Shown piece by piece: positions 1 to 9,161 of a DNA stretch of 64,000 nucleotides. Location: NCBI GenBank assembly GCA_965216695.1, contig OZ244212.1:4154001-4218000 (forward strand), written 5' to 3'. The notes beneath the pieces were generated by a model. That model was not told where the DNA came from. It saw only the letters and a program-made list of their open reading frames with translations, and ran no database searches. Numbering within the stretch: position 1 is the stretch's first letter; each line of letters opens with the position of its first letter. Source of the stretch: G965216695 sp965216695. GTDB lineage: Bacteria > Pseudomonadota > Gammaproteobacteria > Pseudomonadales > Azotimanducaceae. The position numbers and the translations under genes are program-made.

Positions 1-3000
1 TGGCCTTCGTCACGACGCAGCTCTAATCGGCTGTGCAGTCGCCAGTTCTCCGCTGTGTAGGTTCCACCGATGCTGGTTGCCATGCGTTCGAACTCCCCGC
101 GATCGCTCACCACACGGCTGCCCTGAAAGGTGGTCGCAAGCGTGAGGTTGTTCGACAGATCGTAGTCCAGACCGAATACGTGGCCGGTACTGGCTTCCCG
201 GTTCATGCGACCGACTCTCGACTCGCCGTACAGTGCTAGCCTATTGCCGAGCGCCTGCCGCTGGCCAAACGTGAGCAGGCTGCTCTCTGTGTCGGTGCGG
301 TCCGGGTTGACGGAGTAACTTCCGTACAGCTCTCGTCCTTCCGCCAGCTGATAGCGGCTTGCGAACTGCGTGGTTGCGCCAGAGCCGACACCACCGGATA
401 CGTTGAAGACGGTCGCGGAGCCTAGCGCGTAGTCAATCCCACCCAGCAATGCGCTGCCTCGGTCGCCTTTGCTGATTTCGACGCTCAACGCAACGCTGTC
501 GTTCATCTGGCGGTTAACGCCCGTGCTCAGTAATCGATTGTCGCCGTAGTCACGGTCCGAATGGACGTCGTGTTGCGCCGTTCCATACACGGTCGTCGAC
601 TCGTCGACGCGTCGCGCAACGCGCATACCGGCAACACCTCCCTGTCCGTTTCGAGTTCCGGAGAAAAGTATCGGCGTGTCGATCGCATCCGCGGTTACGT
701 CGTCCCATCGGATCTCTGAGTCCAGCTGCCAGCAGCGCTCGTCGACATCACAACGCCAGTGTTTAGACAACTGGAATCGCGCGTTGCGCTGTGTAAGTCC
801 ATCGGACCGTTCAAGCGACGCCATGCCGGCGAGCACTCTCAATCCTCCACCGATGTCGCTGTCGAGGTTGAAGCCGGTATCGGTCTCGTTAGCGGGGCCG
901 TTAAAACGGCTGGACGCGAAACCCGCGTCGCGCTTTTGCCACCATGCCTGTACGTATCCGGGGCGATCTTTGAAGTCGGCTAGGTCGATTCGGGTGTCGA
1001 GTGCGAATGCGTGCGCGTGTCCTGCATGCGTCGGCGACGCTCGGTTGTTCGGAAGGTTAAAGGAGAGTCCACCGTCGAACGAGGCGTTGCCTCGAACCGT
1101 GTTGCCGTTGCTGGCCGCGACTTCCGCCGCAACGTAGGTGCCCGACGAGTGGCGCCAGGTAACGTCCAATGCATCGAGCCGATGGTCGTCTGATCCTTGC
1201 TCGTCGGTAACGTGCGTTAGACCAACCGACACGCGGTCAGCCAGCCATGTTTTGCCACGCACGCCGTACACCAGATCCTGGGCGCTGAACTCCGCAGGAA
1301 CGTGTTCGTAGTCAATATGCAAGAAGACGCGTTCGCCCTGTAACGCCTCATTCCGCACCACCGGATTGTGTCTTTCCCGAACGACCTGAGACAGCGGCCG
1401 CTTCAGTAAGAGACGGCCGTGGGCCGGATCGAATTCGTAGTCTGCGCCCGGGGTCAGCAACTGACGTTCTTCGAGTTGAGTCGTTCCGTTCCGGCGCACT
1501 TCAACCCAGACTTTCTCGGAGCCCATCACTACGTCGGTATCCGGAAGATAGTAGAGGGATCCGCCCGTTGCCAGGAACGAAGCATTTGCGGAAACTGACT
1601 GCGCCTCGGATGCAAAGAGCTCAATCTCGTAGCGCCGGTCCCCGAAAACGGTCGCCAATGCGCTGGTCTTTGTTAGACGCAAACCGTAGAGCGATCGGTC
1701 GAAGTATCCGAGTTGAGTGTCGGTAAACGCGGTCTCGAAATTGCCCCACAGCGCTCTGTTGCGTCTGTACGCAATCTCAGCGTACATCGAACCCTGGGAT
1801 TCGGCTGCCATGATTGTTGTTGAATCATCACCATAGGTTGGATAGTAGTTGTCGGTGTCGAGACGGCGAAACAGACGTTGCCGGTCGCGCGCCGCGACGT
1901 TGTCGTTCAGATCGCGAAGCGGCGCGTGGGAGGAGTCAAACTGCACAGTCCACTCCAACGGAGCTCCATCGGTGTCGCCGCCAACGTGGCGAACGCCTTG
2001 CCAGAATCCGGCCACTCGGCCGTCTCCGAACAGCCCGCGGTCCAGATCCGCTGGACCGCCGAAGGTGTCCAACGCGCCGTTCGCCGTACTGGACCCCACG
2101 GTAAGGTCGACGATGGCAGCGAATCGTTGCCGGTTGTCGGCTGATCCTACGACAGGAACGCTTATGTCTGGAAGTATCGGACCGCTTGCGTTCAATCGCT
2201 GGGCCGCCAGAAGTTCGCCACCTACAATATCGAGCCTTGAAGAAACGGGTCCACAGATACCTACCGTGCGCGGCCGTTTCCAGCGCCCGTCGGGGGTCGT
2301 GCGCCATCTCGATACGCGGTAGCCGATCCGCGAGTCTGTCACAAGCGGGTGCGTCGTTAGCGTGGGATCACGTACGAATAGAAACAACGCCTCCCAGTCT
2401 GTTGAGTGGGCAGGTCCGGAGGGTAAGAACGAGCCGCGATAGAACTCGATCGTCTGTTCTGCTTCAACGGTGACGATGCGATTCGTTTCCTCCGCATCAC
2501 GCCAGCAGGCTGTTGCCTCACGATCGTATGCGTCACTCGAGGTCGCCGCTGACGGACGCATGCACATCTCGATCGCGCTGTGATGGTGATTGGTGAATCT
2601 GAAGGCGTATAGCTGATTTGCGTCGTCTGCCTGGGCGTCGAGCGCCGTACGGATATCGCAACACTCGAGCACGGCGGTTCGGTTCTCGGCCGAAAAGATT
2701 GCATCGTCCTGATAGAAACGCTGATCGCGTCGTACTTCAACCACACCTCGTCGACCGCCGTGCTGGGGGGGTTGTTCGAACCCGGCAGCTTCGACATGCC
2801 GGGCAGCTAAAGCGGACTGCGCGAGTGACGTCTTCTCGGTAGCGTTCCAGATGCCGGCGATGTTTGCAGCTAAACGACTTTGATCGACGATCAATCGCTC
2901 GCGCACGTCGTTGTTTCCGTTGCGACGCCGACTGACGAGGTAGGGCACGTGTGCGGGAAGTTTCAGATTGCTGGTTGCTAGAAGATTGATCGTCTGGTCG

Positions 3001-5663
3001 GAAGTTGGGTAGTAACGATTGTTCGCGGGCACTTCCAGTGCGCGCTCCTTGGTCCAATCGACATCTGCGAGTGTTGGCTGTGTACCGGAGAAAGGGTCCC
3101 GACAGAGTCCGCCGAAACTGGGGTACGCATAGAGGCGATAGCGCAACCGGTCCCGCGCGCGAACGTCTGCGACATTCACCTTGATAGTGGTGCCGGATGA
3201 TTCCGCGCGCCGAATACCGCGCCAGGTCGAATCCGGCGCTTCCGGTTGTGACACCGCAACCAGGTGGCATTGGGCGGCGTCGGTGTAATTCGATTCCGAC
3301 TTGAACTGAAATGTCCAGCCTTCGGCTCCGCGTTCTGCAGACTCCAGGGCTATGTGGAGCTTCTTCTCGCGATCAAACGACCCTACGTAATCCAGTTGTT
3401 CGAAGTCGCCACAACAATCGCTGGATACGCGTTCACTCTGCCAATGGACTGCGAAGTTGGCTTTTGCGAGCCCGCCCGGTACCAGACGCACGAACTGTTT
3501 CGGATCCGAATGGATGACCGTCAATCGGTCGCCCGGAATGGATCCGGGGTCCAGTTTCACCAGATAGTTCCTGCCGGTACTCGGAACGTCGATGTCGGCG
3601 ATGTGGTACCTGCCGTGCTGATCCGTGCGAATGATCAATCCCTCGGGCGTCAACAGCACTGCCCCAGGAATCCCGTTTTCGTCGTCTCCAGACTGTACCC
3701 CGTCGCGATTTCGATCGTTGAACACCTTGCCGATTACGGTGGCTTTCTGAAACAACGGATCGGCCACCACGTTCACCGTGGCTTCGTCGCTCGTGGGCTG
3801 GCTAACGGGGCTGCGGGCAACGGAGTGGTTTGTATGGGGTCCGATCGATGCCGCAGGCGTGACTCGGCTCCGAAACTGAATCAGCACGGTTTCGCTCTGA
3901 GCGAGGTCAAAGGGGGCAAACGTCAGCTGCGGACCGACTTCGACCGCTATCGGGATGCGTTCGTCATCGGTGGTACCCAGCCGGCCATCCGCGCCGGCGC
4001 GAACTAGTTCGGCCGCGTCGGACGCCGGACGGAATGCCGGCGGGCCTGAATCTGTGACAGTCACCGCCCTCTGATCGCCGGGGAGCGTGTTGCGGATCGA
4101 AATTGAATAGGTGACGTGCCGCCCGACCATCGTGGTGACCGGGTTGGCTTCCACGGTCAATTGCAGGCCGGATACGGGCGCGTTCCGATAGGGGATTGGC
4201 GTTGGCACGTCCTCGTCGGGTATCCCATCCCCGTTCGGGTCGGCGTCTGCACCGTTCGTCGACACGTCCGTCTCTATGCCACCAACGGTGGCGACGGCAC
4301 TGTTGAAGATCTCCCCCGTATCTGCCCGCGGCGTGAATCGCACGTTGAACTGCACGTGTGCGCGTGCTCCGGCGGGCATTGCATCGGTGCCCTGTAACAG
4401 ACGCAGGTCGCTCCTCCCGTCGAAACTCGGATTGATCGCCAGGGTTTCCGACTGAAGTGTTCCGGGTACAACCTCGAACGAATCGGCAGCCGCAAACGTG
4501 GTGACGAGGTCGTCGATCACGGATACCTGTTCTACAGTGGATTCACCGAGGTTTTCCAGGGCGATCGTGATAGTCGTCTCGCGTTGCGAACCGGATACGA
4601 CCCGTCCGAAGGACGCGGCCTTTGCCAGTCCGAGATGCGAAGCGATTGGTTGCACGTTGAATGGAATGGGCGTTGGGTCGAACTCTTCCGGCGATCCATC
4701 GCCGTCGGGATCGGGGTTCGCTCCGTTCGTCGAATCGTCGCTCACACCCCGCCGCGCGGATGCGAACGCCTGGTTGAGAAATGGCGAAGCGGTTGTGCCG
4801 GGTTGGAATCGTACGGTCAACGACACGGACGCGGTATCGCCAGCGGCCAGACGGTCGCTGCCGTGTAGCAGCAGTGTTTGTTGATCTCCGTCGAACGACG
4901 GGTTGATCGTTAGCTTGGAAGACGCCAGGCTCAATACTTGAAACGATTCCGCATCGGCAAACGTCTGAGCCAGCGAGTCGACGATCTGTAGGTCGTGTGC
5001 GATAGCGTTCCCGAAGTTTTGCACGCGGAAAATCAACGGTACCGTGAATCCGCCACCTTCTGCCGATTCGACCTCACCGGCCCGCTTTGCCAACCCCAGA
5101 ATGGCAAAGGGCAGATCAATCATGGTGGGAGCGCATCCCGCTTGGGCAGTGGTCAGTTCGTCAGGACGCGAGCAATCGGAAAACGTACTACGGAAGCGTG
5201 CATTTTCCGCCGTAACCTCCGCCGAATTCCGAAACGGTCCGATGTGTGAGGCTGGGTCGATGTCTGCGGTGAATGTAACGGTTCCCGTCTGGTCCCGTCG
5301 CAGCGTTTCGCCTGGTGCTAACAACCGGTGGTCGACGCGGCCGTCAAATTCGGGGTTCGCCGTCGCGAAGCGGCCACCGACCGCCACGGAGTGAATGCGA
5401 ACCAGCGTTGCTGGTGCGATTGAGTCCGCGACCGCGTCGGACACCTGGACTTCCGACGCAACCAGATCGCCAGTATTGCGTACCGAAATCTGCATCCGCA
5501 CCGCGAAACTACCGTCCGCGTTCTCTGAGGTGGATAGTACCGTTTTGCGCAGTGACAGCGCGAGATCCGGATAGGCGGGCGCCGAGGCGATCGCTAATAA
5601 GCAGATGACCGTCGCGCAGGTGACGCGTCGCACGAACGCACGGTCACAGCCGGTTTCCCCCAT
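1..5663 (-). CDS. Giant secreted surface protein with DUF11-like repeats (3' end outside the window)
   Basis: One open frame runs from an ATG at 5663 to the left edge with no stop, giving at least 1887 residues. Residues 1-32 look like a signal peptide with a hydrophobic stretch ending in Ala-rich sequence. Four Ig-like DUF11-type repeats follow (about 30-185, 200-355, 355-515 and 500-635); two end in Asp/Asn-rich segments reading STNGANPDPDGDG (near 309) and STNGADADPNGDG (near 468), which look like calcium-binding loops. An SdrD-B/Cna-B-like domain, GKVFNDRNRDGVQSGDDENG, lies near 643. The remaining 1200 residues are rich in alternating polar/hydrophobic strands and aromatic residues, as in an outer-membrane barrel or large beta structure; a conserved-looking block (DTDVVMGSEKVWVEVRR) is near 1370. 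It probably sits at the cell surface. Family identity of the C-terminal half is inferred. The start is supported by the signal peptide. Confidence 0.8.
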   Translation of the reverse strand, partial: MGETGCDRAFVRRVTCATVICLLAIASAPAYPDLALSLRKTVLSTSENADGSFAVRMQISVRNTGDLVASEVQVSDAVADSIAPATLVRIHSVAVGGRFATANPEFDGRVDHRLLAPGETLRRDQTGTVTFTADIDPASHIGPFRNSAEVTAENARFRSTFSDCSRPDELTTAQAGCAPTMIDLPFAILGLAKRAGEVESAEGGGFTVPLIFRVQNFGNAIAHDLQIVDSLAQTFADAESFQVLSLASSKLTINPSFDGDQQTLLLHGSDRLAAGDTASVSLTVRFQPGTTASPFLNQAFASARRGVSDDSTNGANPDPDGDGSPEEFDPTPIPFNVQPIASHLGLAKAASFGRVVSGSQRETTITIALENLGESTVEQVSVIDDLVTTFAAADSFEVVPGTLQSETLAINPSFDGRSDLRLLQGTDAMPAGARAHVQFNVRFTPRADTGEIFNSAVATVGGIETDVSTNGADADPNGDGIPDEDVPTPIPYRNAPVSGLQLTVEANPVTTMVGRHVTYSISIRNTLPGDQRAVTVTDSGPPAFRPASDAAELVRAGADGRLGTTDDERIPIAVEVGPQLTFAPFDLAQSETVLIQFRSRVTPAASIGPHTNHSVARSPVSQPTSDEATVNVVADPLFQKATVIGKVFNDRNRDGVQSGDDENGIPGAVLLTPEGLIIRTDQHGRYHIADIDVPSTGRNYLVKLDPGSIPGDRLTVIHSDPKQFVRLVPGGLAKANFAVHWQSERVSSDCCGDFEQLDYVGSFDREKKLHIALESAERGAEGWTFQFKSESNYTDAAQCHLVAVSQPEAPDSTWRGIRRAESSGTTIKVNVADVRARDRLRYRLYAYPSFGGLCRDPFSGTQPTLADVDWTKERALEVPANNRYYPTSDQTINLLATSNLKLPAHVPYLVSRRRNGNNDVRERLIVDQSRLAANIAGIWNATEKTSLAQSALAARHVEAAGFEQPPQHGGRRGVVEVRRDQRFYQDDAIFSAENRTAVLECCDIRTALDAQADDANQLYAFRFTNHHHSAIEMCMRPSAATSSDAYDREATACWRDAEETNRIVTVEAEQTIEFYRGSFLPSGPAHSTDWEALFLFVRDPTLTTHPLVTDSRIGYRVSRWRTTPDGRWKRPRTVGICGPVSSRLDIVGGELLAAQRLNASGPILPDISVPVVGSADNRQRFAAIVDLTVGSSTANGALDTFGGPADLDRGLFGDGRVAGFWQGVRHVGGDTDGAPLEWTVQFDSSHAPLRDLNDNVAARDRQRLFRRLDTDNYYPTYGDDSTTIMAAESQGSMYAEIAYRRNRALWGNFETAFTDTQLGYFDRSLYGLRLTKTSALATVFGDRRYEIELFASEAQSVSANASFLATGGSLYYLPDTDVVMGSEKVWVEVRRNGTTQLEERQLLTPGADYEFDPAHGRLLLKRPLSQVVRERHNPVVRNEALQGERVFLHIDYEHVPAEFSAQDLVYGVRGKTWLADRVSVGLTHVTDEQGSDDHRLDALDVTWRHSSGTYVAAEVAASNGNTVRGNASFDGGLSFNLPNNRASPTHAGHAHAFALDTRIDLADFKDRPGYVQAWWQKRDAGFASSRFNGPANETDTGFNLDSDIGGGLRVLAGMASLERSDGLTQRNARFQLSKHWRCDVDERCWQLDSEIRWDDVTADAIDTPILFSGTRNGQGGVAGMRVARRVDESTTVYGTAQHDVHSDRDYGDNRLLSTGVNRQMNDSVALSVEISKGDRGSALLGGIDYALGSATVFNVSGGVGSGATTQFASRYQLAEGRELYGSYSVNPDRTDTESSLLTFGQRQALGNRLALYGESRVGRMNREASTGHVFGLDYDLSNNLTLATTFQGSRVVSDRGEFERMATSIGGTYTAENWRLHSRLELRRDEG

Positions 5664-5927
5664 CCTGTGCTCCTGATCAGGACCTATGCTGCCTTTATCC
5701 TTTGTTCTTCTATGGCTTCCTGTTTGATCCGGATTTCGGTGATCCGAACGCAAATGGGCAGTTGCCTGACAATCTGCCTCCAAGCTTATTGCTATTGTTA
5801 GCGTATTGCCAACCGGGTCTCGGACGGCGCGTCGACCCTGTCGTTATGAGTTTCGGAGCGGCCGCGCGGTTCAACGGACGCGAACCCCATCTCGGTACTG
5901 GGCGTCGGGATTGGCTAGCGTCGCCGG
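5664..5927. other. Divergent intergenic region
   Basis: This stretch separates the minus-strand surface protein from the plus-strand lipoprotein and should hold promoters for both. The sequence near 5700-5800 is visibly more AT-rich than its surroundings. I could not pick a convincing -35/-10 pair. Open frames here have no recognisable product. Confidence 0.4.
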
Positions 5928-6308
5928 ATGCGCGAGATTCGAACCCAAAAGTTGCTCGTACAGCTGTGGAAAACAGGTCCGGCCCTGTTTTGGCTGTTGG
6001 CGCTGTCGGGCTGTTCGAGTATGACTCCGCAACAGTGCCTTACCGCCGACTGGTACCTTGAAGGGTATGCGGCCGGTCTCGATGGCAAATCGCCTGTGGC
6101 ATTCACATCGATCAACAATGGGTGCAACCTGCACGGAATCCACATCGACAAACACCGGTTTGTGTATGGCTGGATAGCAGCTCAGCATTCGCGCTCCCCT
6201 GGCGACACACTGATTGCCGATACAGGCCGCAACGGAGCTGCGCAGAGCACCTCCGACAGGAACGACCATTCATCGACCACGGCGGTATCAGCTCCTTCAG
6301 GGCGGTAG
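5928..6308 (+). CDS. DUF2799-like lipoprotein with atypical C-terminus
   Basis: A 126-residue frame starts with a basic N-terminus and a hydrophobic stretch ending in LALSGC, a good lipobox, so the mature protein should be a membrane-anchored lipoprotein. After the Cys comes CLTADWYLEGYAAGLDGK, then a second block with a Cys and HGIHIDKHRFVYGW. This order (LTADWY...G..AG..G, Cys, a second helix with Y.GW) resembles the DUF2799 family of small lipoproteins of unknown function. After the YGW block the sequence becomes low in hydrophobic content and Ser/Thr-rich and no longer resembles the family, so the 3' end may be diverged or frameshifted. Function unknown. Confidence 0.55.
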   Translation: MREIRTQKLLVQLWKTGPALFWLLALSGCSSMTPQQCLTADWYLEGYAAGLDGKSPVAFTSINNGCNLHGIHIDKHRFVYGWIAAQHSRSPGDTLIADTGRNGAAQSTSDRNDHSSTTAVSAPSGR

Positions 6309-6398
6309 GACGCCACTCACGATCAACTCTGGCAAGTTGCGCGCACCTGGTGTGCCGTGCAATCGTTGTGGTGAGCGTAATTGGATTGGGGGAGTGTG

Positions 6399-7181
6399 TT
6401 GGAACTGAACGGCAAACGCATCATTGTGACCGGGTGTGCCCGAGGGATGGGGGCCGCCACGGTCCGCGCGTACGTTGCGGCCGGTGCGAACGTGGTCGCG
6501 ATGGATCTGGACGACGACGAAGGCGAATCGGTCGTTCGGGCGGCAACGGAACGTAGCGAAGGCGGTGGTACTGCGACCTATCGGCACGTTGATGTGAGTG
6601 ACGCTGCCGAAGTGCAGGAGGCTTTCAGCGCTGCGGTTACCCACCTCGGGGGACTGGACGTGCTTGCGCACCCAGCCGCGATTCACCAGGCGTCCACTCC
6701 CACGGGTGTGACGGTTGAGCAGTGGGAAGCGGTGTTTCGCGTCAACGTGACTGGCACCATGCTCACCAATCAGCGTGCTTATCGCTATATGAAAGAATGT
6801 GGTGGCGGCTCGATCATTAATTTCGGCTCGATTTCGGGTCAGCGTCCGGAGCCATCGGCAGCGGCGTACTCCGCTACCAAGGGTGCGGTGCATTCATGGA
6901 CGCGTTGTGCGGCGGGGGAGTGGGGTGACGACAACGTGCGCGTTAACGCGATCCTTCCGGCGATGGCGACCCCGATGTTCTGGAAGGCGCGTGAATCCCG
7001 GCCTGAAGCGAAACGAGAAGCGGCGTATTGGCGCAACGAACATCCGATCGCGCTGGGTCATCAGTACGGTGACCCCGACACCGACCTCGGCCCGGTTATG
7101 GTGTTTTTTGCGTCGGACGCATCGCGTTTCATTACCGGTCAGCTGATTCCGGTGGACGGCGGACAGACCAACGTGCGGTAG
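6399..7181 (+). CDS. SDR-family oxidoreductase
   Basis: Classical short-chain dehydrogenase of about 260 residues: NAD(P)-binding TGCARGMG at the N-terminus, an acidic residue after the second strand, Ser in INFGSISG, the YSATK active-site pair, and the C-terminal GGQTNVR. The usual NNAG segment reads AHPA instead, so the structural Asn is missing. I place the start at TTG 6399, preceded by GGGGGAG four bases upstream and giving the typical opening MELNGKRIIVTG. In-frame GTG 6396 and TTG 6381 are alternatives. A Baeyer-Villiger monooxygenase follows on the same strand 92 bases later, so the enzyme may oxidise an alcohol to the ketone that the monooxygenase uses; that link is inference. Confidence 0.85.
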   Translation: MELNGKRIIVTGCARGMGAATVRAYVAAGANVVAMDLDDDEGESVVRAATERSEGGGTATYRHVDVSDAAEVQEAFSAAVTHLGGLDVLAHPAAIHQASTPTGVTVEQWEAVFRVNVTGTMLTNQRAYRYMKECGGGSIINFGSISGQRPEPSAAAYSATKGAVHSWTRCAAGEWGDDNVRVNAILPAMATPMFWKARESRPEAKREAAYWRNEHPIALGHQYGDPDTDLGPVMVFFASDASRFITGQLIPVDGGQTNVR

Positions 7182-7213
7182 CCTCCGCGCGTGGCGCATT
7201 CATGATCGCGCGG

Positions 7214-7251
7214 TACTATAGATAACGTCTGAAAAAGAGAACGTCTGAAAA
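7214..7251 (+). promoter_or_regulatory. Candidate operator/promoter: 12-bp direct repeat before the BVMO gene
   Basis: AACGTCTGAAAA occurs exactly at 7224-7235 and again at 7240-7251, a 16-bp period, just downstream of TACTATA (7214-7220), which could be a -10 box. The repeats lie 22-50 bases before the monooxygenase ATG, where a regulator would act. No protein is known to bind here; the repeat is observed and the role is inferred. Confidence 0.35.
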
Positions 7252-7273
7252 CTTCTGATCCGGGATATGCGCA

Positions 7274-9103
7274 ATGACGAGTAAAACCTCACGCGACGGC
7301 GGACGCGCCCGCGAAACCGATGGGTCTGAGCGTTCGGCGCCGCAGAATCCCCTGGCGTTCGACTACAGTCGCGACCGTTCCGACCGGCCGCCGCAGGAAT
7401 ACTATGACGCTATCAAAGAGCGTTTTGCCGAGGAACGGGACTTGCGTCTCGGTTATCGCCCCCCGGGGACGCAGATCTATCAGGAACTCTCAGGTGATCT
7501 GGCGGGCTACGAAACGGACCCCTACTGCGCCTCGACACCGGAACGCACGCCAGTCAACGATAGCGTGGAGGTACTGTTTATTGGCGGTGGTTTCTCTGCA
7601 CTACTGACCTCTGCGCGCCTCAAACAGAAAGGTGTGGAATCGATTCGCATCGTCGAGAAGGGCGGGGACGTTGGCGGCACGTGGTACTGGAATCGCTACC
7701 CAGGCGTCGCCTGCGATGTGGTGGCCTACGACTATCTACCCCTGCTGGATGAAACGGGCTACGTTCCATCCAGACACTACGCCGGCGGCGAGGAGATTTA
7801 CAACTACTGCCGCATGATTGCCGAGCGGTTTGATCTGTACGACCTGGCGATGTTTCAGACGACGGTTACGTCCACCGTCTGGAGCGAGGACGACGGTATG
7901 TGGCACGTGCGCACCGATCGCGGCGATTCAGTTAAAGCGCGCTTTGTCGTCTGTGCGAACGGTACGCTTGCGAAACCCAGATTGGCGGTGATTGACGGCA
8001 TTACTGAATTCGAAGGGCACAGCTTCCACACGTCACGATGGGACTATGCGTATACCGGTGCGGATCTGGAACGGCTGGCGGACAAGCGCGTTGCGATTAT
8101 TGGCACAGGGGCGACGGCGGTGCAGGCGATCCCTGAACTCGGCAGGGCCGCGAAGCAACTCTACGTGTTTCAACGCACACCCAGTTCCATCGATATCCGG
8201 GATGACTGGGAAACCGACCCCGAGTGGGCTGCGTCGCTCGAACCGGGTTGGCAGGCGGCTCGGCGGTCTCGGGCGATTGCCGGTCGGCCGCTGACCGAGG
8301 CGCAGAAGAAAAAACGTGCCGCGATGTCGCGGGAGGAGAAGATCCAGCGCCAGGAGAACGCCAATATAGACGCGATGATGCGGATCCACAGGCGAATTGA
8401 AGAGACCGTGGAGGATCCGGCGACCGCGGAGTCGCTGAAGCCCTGGTACATGATGATGTGCAAACGTCCGTGCTTTCACAACGAGTACCTTCCGACGTTC
8501 AACCGGCCCAACGTTCGGCTTGTGGATACGCGTGGGCGAGGGGTCACCAGAATCGGCCCGTCCGGCCCCGTCTTCGACGGCGAGGTTTTCGACGTCGACC
8601 TCATCATCTATGCGACCGGGTTCGAGGTGCAACAGACTGGAATCTACAACCGCATCGTCGGCAGGGACGGGATAGATCTGAGCGACAAATACAGCGACGG
8701 AATTCGAACGGTGCTGGGCATTCACAGCCATGGCTTTCCCAACTTCTTCGTGATGGGCGGTTACCAGGCGTTTTTCGCATTCAACCTGACCGACGTGTTG
8801 AACTGTCAGGGAGAACACATTGCCGAGTGTATCGACTACATGCGGCGGAACGACATTCACGAAATGGAGCCGACGCCGGAGATCGAATCCTGGTGGGTAC
8901 AGAAGGTGATCGACAACCGGGGCAAGACCAGCCGCAATAGGGACTGTACGCCGGGATACTACAACTTCGAAGGCGCGGAAAACCGACGGCAGGACGGCAA
9001 CTACAACGGTTCGATGCAGGAGTATCTGGATTTCATGGCCGAGGTGCGCGGGCGTATGTCGGAGAATTTTTCGTTCAGCCGACGCGGCGCCGGGGCGGTG
9101 TGA
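7274..9103 (+). CDS. Type I Baeyer-Villiger monooxygenase (FAD/NADPH)
   Basis: A 609-residue flavoprotein expected to insert one oxygen atom next to a ketone, giving an ester or lactone, at the expense of NADPH and O2. Visible marks: FAD-binding GGGFSA near residue 104 (the last Gly of GxGxxG is Ala), GGTWYWNRYPGVACD near 134, the BVMO fingerprint FEGHSFHTSRW at 246-256 (FxGxxxHxxxW satisfied), and the NADPH-binding GTGATAVQ near 277. The roughly 100-residue N-terminal extension (YYDAIKERFAEERDLRLGY) is typical of the steroid/cyclopentadecanone/phenylacetone monooxygenase branch, which favours bulky cyclic ketones. It follows an SDR gene in the same direction. Exact substrate unknown. Confidence 0.9.
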   Translation: MTSKTSRDGGRARETDGSERSAPQNPLAFDYSRDRSDRPPQEYYDAIKERFAEERDLRLGYRPPGTQIYQELSGDLAGYETDPYCASTPERTPVNDSVEVLFIGGGFSALLTSARLKQKGVESIRIVEKGGDVGGTWYWNRYPGVACDVVAYDYLPLLDETGYVPSRHYAGGEEIYNYCRMIAERFDLYDLAMFQTTVTSTVWSEDDGMWHVRTDRGDSVKARFVVCANGTLAKPRLAVIDGITEFEGHSFHTSRWDYAYTGADLERLADKRVAIIGTGATAVQAIPELGRAAKQLYVFQRTPSSIDIRDDWETDPEWAASLEPGWQAARRSRAIAGRPLTEAQKKKRAAMSREEKIQRQENANIDAMMRIHRRIEETVEDPATAESLKPWYMMMCKRPCFHNEYLPTFNRPNVRLVDTRGRGVTRIGPSGPVFDGEVFDVDLIIYATGFEVQQTGIYNRIVGRDGIDLSDKYSDGIRTVLGIHSHGFPNFFVMGGYQAFFAFNLTDVLNCQGEHIAECIDYMRRNDIHEMEPTPEIESWWVQKVIDNRGKTSRNRDCTPGYYNFEGAENRRQDGNYNGSMQEYLDFMAEVRGRMSENFSFSRRGAGAV

Positions 9104-9161
9104 GCGCTAGCGCCTGCTTGCGGTTACCCGTGCCAACAAGTAACTACGAGACCGTTTACCC

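Noticed and set aside
5702..6061. 119-residue frame before the DUF2799-like gene
   Set aside because: No ribosome site and no family; it overlaps the lipoprotein in another frame.
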